Of a stretch of DNA of 64,000 bases, positions 57,751 to 64,000 are shown in pieces. The position numbers and the translations under genes were made by a program. The stretch lies in the NCBI GenBank assembly GCA_016302505.1, contig JAEDNL010000001.1, positions 17,789 to 81,788 on the forward strand, written 5' to 3'. This DNA comes from Bacilli bacterium (GTDB lineage Bacteria; Bacillota_I; Bacilli_A; RF39; UBA660). Position 1 is the first letter of the stretch. Each line of letters starts with the position of its first letter. The notes under the pieces were generated by a model. That model saw nothing but the letters and a program-made list of their open reading frames with translations. It ran no database searches and had not been told where the DNA came from.

Positions 57751-60254
57751 TGAACGAATTAGATCAAATATTCCATCACAATAGATTAATTATAGATGAA
57801 TGTGAATTATATAAATATACAAAACAATATTTTGATTTCATATTATCTAAATTTTTATATGAAAATGGTTCAACTTCTTATCAAGGAATTTTTGATTATA
57901 TGGTTAGTATATATGGATCAGATACAATTAAGTTTTCACAATTTAAAAAGTATATAGATGACTATTTAGGTGAAAAAGAAAAAGGTAAATTTAACTTACC
58001 AAAGGATAAGCAAGAAAATATAATAATTTCTTTATCACTAAATGAAACATTAGAGTCACAAAATGAAAGTTATATTAATAAGGAAGAATGTTCATCATAT
58101 ATTTTATTTATAAATAAATTGAAAGATTATTTAAATAAAAATATAAGAAGCGATAACATTAAAATTGATTTTGCACAATCTATTTTATATAACTTATTGT
58201 CTGAGTTCGATAATTATTATAATTTTTTAACAAATAATATACCTAAAATTAATAATGTCTATCGCAGTATGGCACTAAATGATATTTTTAAGTTAAATGA
58301 TATAGATAAAGATATTCTTTTTAAAAATCAAGCTATTACTTTAGATGATTTAATGAATTGTTCATTATATTTTATATTAATAGTATTTTCTTTACAAATT
58401 TCAAATTTAATAAATAATATAAATGAGTGGAGCAAATCAACTGAAGAAGTTATAGATAAAGCATTTATGAAAATAGATTCAAAGGCACTTGATATTCTTA
58501 TAAAAAGAAATGGTTATACTTCTGACAAAAAATTTTCATTAGAAGAAATTGGAACAGAATATGACGTGACAAGAGAAAGAATAAGGCAAATTGAATCAAA
58601 GTCATTACAAAAAATTATTAAAAATGCAGGTAATATTGAACATATTCTAAAAGCTATATTCTATAATGAAACTAATAATCAATGTAAGTATGTTACAAAA
58701 TCAATAATAATTAAAAGATATGATTCTGATATAGCTAATAAGATTCTTTTATTATATGAATATGGTAATTTGTCAATAAAATATGACTCAAAATATAATA
58801 TTATTTACGATAAAACAATTGACAGTATCGAAGAAATGGTTAATAACAATTTAGAAGAGATTGGTATTGTTGCTGATTACTATGAAACAAAAGATGCTGA
58901 TGAGTTTTTACAAAAAATCTTAGAAAATCATTATAAAAAAATTGATGATAATTTATATATTAGAAGTGGTTTTAGAACTAGAGATTTGTATTTAGATATA
59001 GCTGATGAATATTTCCCAAATGGTTATAGGGTTGGAGAAGATGCAGATTATAATAAATTAGTCGAAATAGCAAAAGATAAATATAAAATTGATGAAGAAA
59101 TACCATCAAAACATTCAATAGAAGCGATGGTAGGTAGAAGTGATTTTATTCAAATAGATAGAGGAACATATTTACCAGAAAAATATTGTGTTGAATTACC
59201 AGAACTGTTAGTAGATAAAATATTAAATTATATCTCTGAAAACAATTTAGTGTATTATAGAAGTATATATGAAAAATTCAATAGAGAGTTATTAGAATTG
59301 GGTATTCATAATCATTATTATTTGAAAGGATGTATTGATAAAAAATTATCAGATGATATGGTTTCAAAAAGAGATTATATAGTTAATGGAAATCAAGATA
59401 TATCACCTGTAGATGAATTGGTGAATTTAATGAAATCGTTTGATTATGAATTTACATTAAATGATTTAAAATTAAAATTTCCAGGAATAAAGGATTATAC
59501 ACTTTATAGTGTTTTATATAATGAGATAGAAAATGGTTTAATATTTATTTCTTCATATGAGTTTATATATTTATCTAAGTTAAATATCGATGACAATACA
59601 AAAACTGAATTAAAGAAATTCATAGATAACCAATTTAGTCTATTAAATTCTAATTTAATATCATCTAAAAAGATATATGCTAGATTATTATTAACAAATA
59701 AAGATTTATATAAAAAATTAAATCTTAAAAACGGACATTTTCAATTATTCTCTATGATGAAAATATTATATCCAGAATTTTATTATCATAGACCATTTAT
59801 AAGTACAGAAGATACTACAGTTAATACAAATTATAATGTTATTAGAAATCATATTGAGAAATATGAAAGATTTAATATAAAAACAGTTCATGATTATGAA
59901 AGAAAAATGAATATTACAGGTATATATAATTATCTGCAATTTATGGAAGATATGAGCGATGATTATGTTCAAATTGATATTAGTACAATGTTGAAAAAAG
60001 AAAAATTAGATATTAGTTCATCTGAATTAGAAAATATCAAAAAGTCTATTGATTTGATTTTAAATAATTTTGGTAATATAAATACAGAAAATTTCAAAGG
60101 TTATTCTTTATTACCTAAAATAAAATATGGATGGAATAAATATTTATTGGTTGGAATATTAAGAACATTTTATTCAGATGATTATGAAATAATTAATACA
60201 GGAAATAAGTATTCAAATACTGATTTTGAAGTAAGGAGGTTAAATCATGTTTGA
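57747..60254 (+). CDS. Large protein with sigma-70 region 4-like HTH
   Basis: An 835-residue soluble protein. Residues about 262-290 (FSLEEIGTEYDVTRERIRQIESKSLQKI) are a clear sigma-70 region 4-type helix-turn-helix, but regions 2 and 3 are absent, so it is not a conventional sigma factor. The N-terminal 250 residues are helical. The C-terminal part has repeated winged-helix-like segments (for example ILNYISENNLVYYRSIYEKFN, and LNDLKLKFPGI) separated by short strands. It may bind DNA as a recognition or regulatory subunit of the operon. I know no named family for the whole protein. The GHKL ATPase gene starts 8 bases before its end. Confidence 0.75.
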   Translation: MMNELDQIFHHNRLIIDECELYKYTKQYFDFILSKFLYENGSTSYQGIFDYMVSIYGSDTIKFSQFKKYIDDYLGEKEKGKFNLPKDKQENIIISLSLNETLESQNESYINKEECSSYILFINKLKDYLNKNIRSDNIKIDFAQSILYNLLSEFDNYYNFLTNNIPKINNVYRSMALNDIFKLNDIDKDILFKNQAITLDDLMNCSLYFILIVFSLQISNLINNINEWSKSTEEVIDKAFMKIDSKALDILIKRNGYTSDKKFSLEEIGTEYDVTRERIRQIESKSLQKIIKNAGNIEHILKAIFYNETNNQCKYVTKSIIIKRYDSDIANKILLLYEYGNLSIKYDSKYNIIYDKTIDSIEEMVNNNLEEIGIVADYYETKDADEFLQKILENHYKKIDDNLYIRSGFRTRDLYLDIADEYFPNGYRVGEDADYNKLVEIAKDKYKIDEEIPSKHSIEAMVGRSDFIQIDRGTYLPEKYCVELPELLVDKILNYISENNLVYYRSIYEKFNRELLELGIHNHYYLKGCIDKKLSDDMVSKRDYIVNGNQDISPVDELVNLMKSFDYEFTLNDLKLKFPGIKDYTLYSVLYNEIENGLIFISSYEFIYLSKLNIDDNTKTELKKFIDNQFSLLNSNLISSKKIYARLLLTNKDLYKKLNLKNGHFQLFSMMKILYPEFYYHRPFISTEDTTVNTNYNVIRNHIEKYERFNIKTVHDYERKMNITGIYNYLQFMEDMSDDYVQIDISTMLKKEKLDISSSELENIKKSIDLILNNFGNINTENFKGYSLLPKIKYGWNKYLLVGILRTFYSDDYEIINTGNKYSNTDFEVRRLNHV

Positions 60255-62148
60255 TAAAGAAAAGATGTGGAGGTTTCCAGGAAATAATTATCTTCAAGAA
60301 CAAGGAATAGATACACCTGATATGGAAACATTTGCTCAAGACCCAATAGCATCGCTTGCTAGAGAATCATGTCAAAACTCAATTGATGCTAGAATAGAAG
60401 GACAAACTGCAAGAATTGAGTTCAAAACTTTCGATATAATGAGAGACGAAATTCCAGGTGTTGACAGAATAGAAAAAGAAATTGATTCATGCTTGGACTA
60501 TAGAAAAAATAATATAAAGCTATATAATACACTTTATAATATGAAAAATAATATAAATAATAGTATTATTCACTGTATAAGAGTTAGTGATTTTAATACT
60601 GTGGGATTAAAAGGTATAAATAACCTTGACGATAGTCCATTCTATCTTTTAACACGAGGTACAGGAATAAGTGATAAAAATGGTGCTAAAGGTGGTTCAA
60701 AAGGTATAGGTAAGTTTGCATCTTTTGTTGCTAGTTCATTTAATACAGTTTTTTACTCAACATTAAATATGGATGGAGAAAAAGGATATATTGGTATATG
60801 TAAATTGTGTTCTACAAGAATGGAAGGTACTGATGAAAAAACACAAGGTACTGGTTATTTTGGACTTGATAATAAAAATATGCCTATACTTGAAGATTTT
60901 AATTTAGATAAGTCTTATAAAAGAGAAACAACTGGTACAGACATTTATATTTTAGGTTTTAGAAAAAATAACAATTGGAAAAAAGAACTTATAACAAAAA
61001 TATTAGATAGTTTTATGTGTGCTATATATTATCAGGATCTTGAAATTGTAGTTGATGACCTAAAAATTAATAAGAATAATTTAGGTGATATAGTTGAGAA
61101 TGAAGATTACATTTTAAAGAGAAGTTATAACAATATTAAATCACAATATATTTTATTAACTGATCCAAGTGTATTTAAAAATACTCTAGAAATAGAAGAT
61201 TATGGTAAAGTTGATATTTTATTAAAAGGATTTAGTAAAGATGAATCTGATTTAGCAACAAATGAATGTGTAATGATTAGATATCCATATATGAAAATAA
61301 AGACTTTATCTAGAATTTCAAATGTTCCATGTTCTGCCATGTGTATTATAGGTGATAATAATTTGAATTCACTATTAAGAGATATTGAAAATCCACAACA
61401 TACAAATTGGGAAGTCAATAGAATTGATGACGATGATATGAAAAGTGAATTAAGACATATATTAAAAACTTTAAATGATTCAATTATTAATTATGTATAT
61501 GAAAAATTATCAACAAGTGAAATTAAAGAAACTGATGTAGAAGGTGCTAGCGAATATTTACCAGGTATAGAAGATAGTAATATTGGAACTGGAGAAGCTG
61601 ATGTTATAGTAGAAAAACCAAAAATTGTTAAAAAAGTAAAAAATAAAGTTAAGGATAAAATTGGGACTAAACCTGATAATGAAGGCAATTCACTTATACC
61701 AGGATTAGGAGATCATGAAGATGATGGAGAAGGTTCACCAATTCCAAGTGGTAACAATAATTCATCAGGTGGTGATACACATGATTCTAATGATGAAACT
61801 GGCTATAAAAATGACGATTCTGATAAAGAAATAATGACACTTGCCCAATTAAGTGGTATGCAATATAGGTTATTTGTTCCAGATAAAAGATTAGGTAAGT
61901 TGGTAATTTCTTTTGAATCTTTATATACTGAGAATAATTGTGAATTAGAACTAAAATATTTGGACGATTCTAATACTAGATATAATATTAATATAAGTGA
62001 TTGTAAAATAAATGGAATTCCAGTAGAAATTGTTGATGGCAAACTAAAGAATATAAAAATAGAGGAAGGTAAGAAGTATAAAATAGAGCTTGATACTGAT
62101 TTAAGAGAATTATATACTTTTGAGGTGAAGATGTATGCGAATAGGTAA
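60247..62148 (+). CDS. GHKL (Hsp90/MutL-like) ATPase of a predicted defence operon
   Basis: A 633-residue protein with an N-terminal GHKL ATPase fold. The N-box is ARESCQNSIDA (E40, N44, D47), matching RELISNASDA of HtpG in this window. A variant G1 box is VSDFNTVGLKG (D115-G120). The glycine-rich lid is GGSKGIGKFASF (150-160), and GTDIYILGF closes the fold. A transducer-like middle region follows to about 430. Then comes a low-complexity acidic Gly/Ser/Asn linker (about 450-520) and a C-terminal beta-sandwich of about 110 residues. It may act as an ATP-driven clamp on DNA or protein. RBS AAGGAGG. The next gene overlaps by 14 bases. Confidence 0.82.
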   Translation: MFDKEKMWRFPGNNYLQEQGIDTPDMETFAQDPIASLARESCQNSIDARIEGQTARIEFKTFDIMRDEIPGVDRIEKEIDSCLDYRKNNIKLYNTLYNMKNNINNSIIHCIRVSDFNTVGLKGINNLDDSPFYLLTRGTGISDKNGAKGGSKGIGKFASFVASSFNTVFYSTLNMDGEKGYIGICKLCSTRMEGTDEKTQGTGYFGLDNKNMPILEDFNLDKSYKRETTGTDIYILGFRKNNNWKKELITKILDSFMCAIYYQDLEIVVDDLKINKNNLGDIVENEDYILKRSYNNIKSQYILLTDPSVFKNTLEIEDYGKVDILLKGFSKDESDLATNECVMIRYPYMKIKTLSRISNVPCSAMCIIGDNNLNSLLRDIENPQHTNWEVNRIDDDDMKSELRHILKTLNDSIINYVYEKLSTSEIKETDVEGASEYLPGIEDSNIGTGEADVIVEKPKIVKKVKNKVKDKIGTKPDNEGNSLIPGLGDHEDDGEGSPIPSGNNNSSGGDTHDSNDETGYKNDDSDKEIMTLAQLSGMQYRLFVPDKRLGKLVISFESLYTENNCELELKYLDDSNTRYNINISDCKINGIPVEIVDGKLKNIKIEEGKKYKIELDTDLRELYTFEVKMYANR

Positions 62149-63049
62149 AAAATTATTTCCATATCCTACAATTAATAATTCAAAAAATGCTAGTTGCTTT
62201 CAAAATTCAAATTTTGCATTAATATATGATGATGCAGATGATGATAATAACTTAGTATTAAAAAATGCTCATATTGAATTAGATAACCAAGCATTAATAG
62301 AATTGTTTGAACAAGGAAAAATTGATGCAACTGTAATAGTTGAATGTTCATCAACAATTTTTAGAAAGAGTTTTAATATTTCTAGAATTCCAACGGATAT
62401 AATAATTCCAATAACAAATTTAAGAGATCAAGTTGTTATTTCATGCTTTGTCTATGCCACAGAAGATTTTTCTTATATTAGTGATGATTTTTTAGAAGAT
62501 TATCAAGGATACACTTTTAATATTGAAAAATATGACATTTTAGCAATTGATGATGGTTTTACAACAAGAATAGAATATGATGAAAGTAAAGATAAAAAAG
62601 TTTCTTCTATATTTTCAATAATTAAAGATGAATTTATTAGTAATAATGTGATGAAAATTGAACCTACTGTTAAAAAAATAGTAATTCATTTACCAGAAGA
62701 ACAATTTGGTTGCTATGAAAATATGAAAAATAATGACAATTACCAAGAAATATTTTTCTCAATTTTAACAATACCAGCATTAATATCATGTTTACAAAAT
62801 ATTCAAGATCAAATGTTATATAATGAAGTAACTTTTGATGATATACATCTTGATTATAGTTGGTTTAGTTCAATTGAATATGCATACAAAAATCAATTTG
62901 AAGAAGAATTAGATGAAAATAAATTTAAAAAGTTAAATGTAGTGGAATTATCTCAACAATTAATGAATTATGCTAGCGTAACAGCTATAAGTGATTTGTT
63001 TAAGCAAGAGTTTAGTAAATTAGTAAGGGGTGAGAATGATGATGAATAA
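62135..63049 (+). CDS. Unknown protein of the GHKL operon
   Basis: A 304-residue soluble protein, starting MRIGKKLFPYPTINN within the end of the ATPase gene (RBS GAGGTGAAG). The first 170 residues are strand-rich (ATVIVECSSTIFRKSF, DQVVISCFVYATED), like a beta-sandwich. The rest is helical, ending in a long charged helix (QQLMNYASVTAISDLFKQEF). No catalytic motif is visible. It is strictly coupled to the ATPase and the DUF6339 gene, so it is probably a structural subunit of the same complex. Family not named by me. Confidence 0.7.
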   Translation: MRIGKKLFPYPTINNSKNASCFQNSNFALIYDDADDDNNLVLKNAHIELDNQALIELFEQGKIDATVIVECSSTIFRKSFNISRIPTDIIIPITNLRDQVVISCFVYATEDFSYISDDFLEDYQGYTFNIEKYDILAIDDGFTTRIEYDESKDKKVSSIFSIIKDEFISNNVMKIEPTVKKIVIHLPEEQFGCYENMKNNDNYQEIFFSILTIPALISCLQNIQDQMLYNEVTFDDIHLDYSWFSSIEYAYKNQFEEELDENKFKKLNVVELSQQLMNYASVTAISDLFKQEFSKLVRGENDDE

Positions 63050-63863
63050 TAAAATTAATATTGAATTTATGACAGATGAAGCATTAGAAACATTGAAATC
63101 TAATAGTTTAACTGCTAATAATTATTTAAAGACAGAAAAAAATAATTCTGAATGGTTAAAAGAAATATATAATGGAAAATTATATGAACCAATGAAGCAA
63201 AAAATTAATGACTTTGAATTGAAAATTAGCCAAAATGATAACTATGATGAAGTTGATTTTGATAATTCGATAATTTTATATGAATCATTAAAAGAACTAC
63301 CTTTATATATACTTACCGATGAAAGATTCTGGGCATGGATTAATTTTGAAAAAGGATATAAAGCAGCCATTCAAGCTATGCCAATAAAGTCAAATTCAAC
63401 ATTTTCTGATCACTGGTTATTTACACAAGGAAGTAGAAGAGGTATATTTTTTGGAGTATTATCAAGATGCTATTTTAGAGTGGCTCTTACAGTAGATGAA
63501 AGATTAGATGATAAATATGAATTAACCAGATTTGTTATCGAAAATCCTGAAAGATTTAGAAATCTTACTTGGCGATCAAGTTCTAGTGAGAAGCATATTG
63601 TATTAGGAGTAATAAAAGCTGAAAAGGATATATATGATAAATATGGTAACAAAGTAAAAAATAGTATTTACAAGGATATTGCTAAAGAAATATCACTATA
63701 TGCAAGTGTAAGATTAATTGATATAGTATCAGAAGAAGATATTTATAAATTTGTATATAATAAAATGGAACAGATGATTAATGAACAAACATCTGATTAC
63801 CTAAATGATGTTGATAATAAAGAAATAAGTGAAGAAAAAATTGATGAATTAGTTGCAGTTTAA
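63039..63863 (+). CDS. DUF6339 family protein
   Basis: A protein of about 274 residues. Several ATGs (63036, 63039, 63042) follow the RBS AAGGGGTGAG; 63039 or 63042 fits spacing best. The pattern LTDERFWAWINFE, FTQGSRRGIFFGVLSRCYFR and DDKYELTRFVIEN with NLTWRSSSS agrees with DUF6339 as I know it, a family seen beside predicted restriction or defence genes. No enzymatic motif is evident. It overlaps the preceding gene by 11 bases, so it is part of the same coupled operon. Confidence 0.72.
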   Translation: MMNNKINIEFMTDEALETLKSNSLTANNYLKTEKNNSEWLKEIYNGKLYEPMKQKINDFELKISQNDNYDEVDFDNSIILYESLKELPLYILTDERFWAWINFEKGYKAAIQAMPIKSNSTFSDHWLFTQGSRRGIFFGVLSRCYFRVALTVDERLDDKYELTRFVIENPERFRNLTWRSSSSEKHIVLGVIKAEKDIYDKYGNKVKNSIYKDIAKEISLYASVRLIDIVSEEDIYKFVYNKMEQMINEQTSDYLNDVDNKEISEEKIDELVAV

Positions 63864-63877
63864 AGTGGTGATTAATT

Positions 63878-64000
63878 ATGGGATGGAGAATTAGAAAGAG
63901 TATTAATCTTGGTGGAGGTTTTAGAATAAATTTCAGCAAAAGTGGTATTGGATATAGTTGGGGATTTCCAGGATATAGGAAAACAAAAATGGCTAATGGT
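63878..64000 (+). CDS. DUF4236 domain protein, 3'-partial
   Basis: Starts at ATG 63878, 14 bases after the DUF6339 stop, with GTGGTGA as a weak ribosome site, and is cut by the window's end after 41 codons. MGWRIRKSINLGGG followed by RINFSKSGIGYSWGFPG is the DUF4236 signature, a small N-terminal beta domain often joined to membrane or zinc domains in accessory genes. Whether it belongs to the GHKL system or is a separate gene cannot be judged here. Confidence 0.8.
   Translation, partial: MGWRIRKSINLGGGFRINFSKSGIGYSWGFPGYRKTKMANG

Noticed and set aside
1..64000. Recoding of TGA as Trp (Mycoplasma-type code)
   Set aside because: Several genes end cleanly in TGA at coupled junctions (ATGA), and Trp is encoded by TGG throughout.

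Overview
The window is chromosomal DNA of a very AT-rich, low-GC Gram-positive bacterium (Bacillota). Strong GGAGG-type ribosome sites, AddAB, CIRCE operators, HtpG, ParAB, a class B sortase, LemA and a CadC/CadA pair all fit this. TGA is used as a stop (for example at the ends of the 24266 and 46654 genes), so the code is standard and this is not a Mycoplasma. The gene set and base composition suggest an uncultured gut Bacilli lineage (RF39/Erysipelotrichia-like), but that placement is inference.

Positions 1-50425 are mostly ordinary core genome in short operons closed by clear intrinsic terminators. In order they hold: two uncharacterised proteins, one with two HEPN-type RX4H motifs; an alanine-racemase-fold enzyme overlapping an ATP-grasp amino-acid ligase; a leftward DNA-repair block (UvrD-like helicase, addA, addB); an XRE/membrane regulator plus lemA behind a structured leader; a leftward cell-envelope operon (VanY-type carboxypeptidase, nucleoside kinase, trypsin-fold pseudoprotease); ybaK-htpG and hsp20, each behind a CIRCE operator; a three-gene operon of large unknown proteins; an ABC exporter; tRNA-Glu(CTC); cadC-cadA and membrane genes; gltX; rplM-rpsI; tilS-ftsH; a zinc-ribbon HExxH protein; a Ca2+ P-type ATPase; parA-parB-mscS-DUF951; an AbgT-type transporter; a CTP-dependent lipid-kinase-like/DUF92 pair; and sortase B.

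Positions 50500-52835 are a graveyard: a truncated surface-protein repeat, a decayed adhesin-like gene on the opposite strand with an in-frame stop and frameshifts, and an amidase cut off after its third zinc-ligand region. The amidase break looks like the left edge of an accessory island that runs off the right end of the window.

The island (about 52835-64000) looks like a defence island. It contains a promoter followed by five stacked hairpins (candidate ncRNA); a leader with a mini-ORF and hairpins; a three-gene MBL-hydrolase / CHAT-caspase-like / membrane-protein cassette; a small gene with an apparent A-tract frameshift followed by a Fic enzyme; a solitary Dam-type adenine methylase; and a promoter-led, translationally coupled operon of a small helical protein, a sigma-region-4 protein, a GHKL (Hsp90-like) ATPase, an unknown protein, a DUF6339 protein and the start of a DUF4236 protein. 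The two multi-gene cassettes are the best candidates for undescribed systems. No CRISPR array, rRNA, integrase, transposase or parS site was seen.
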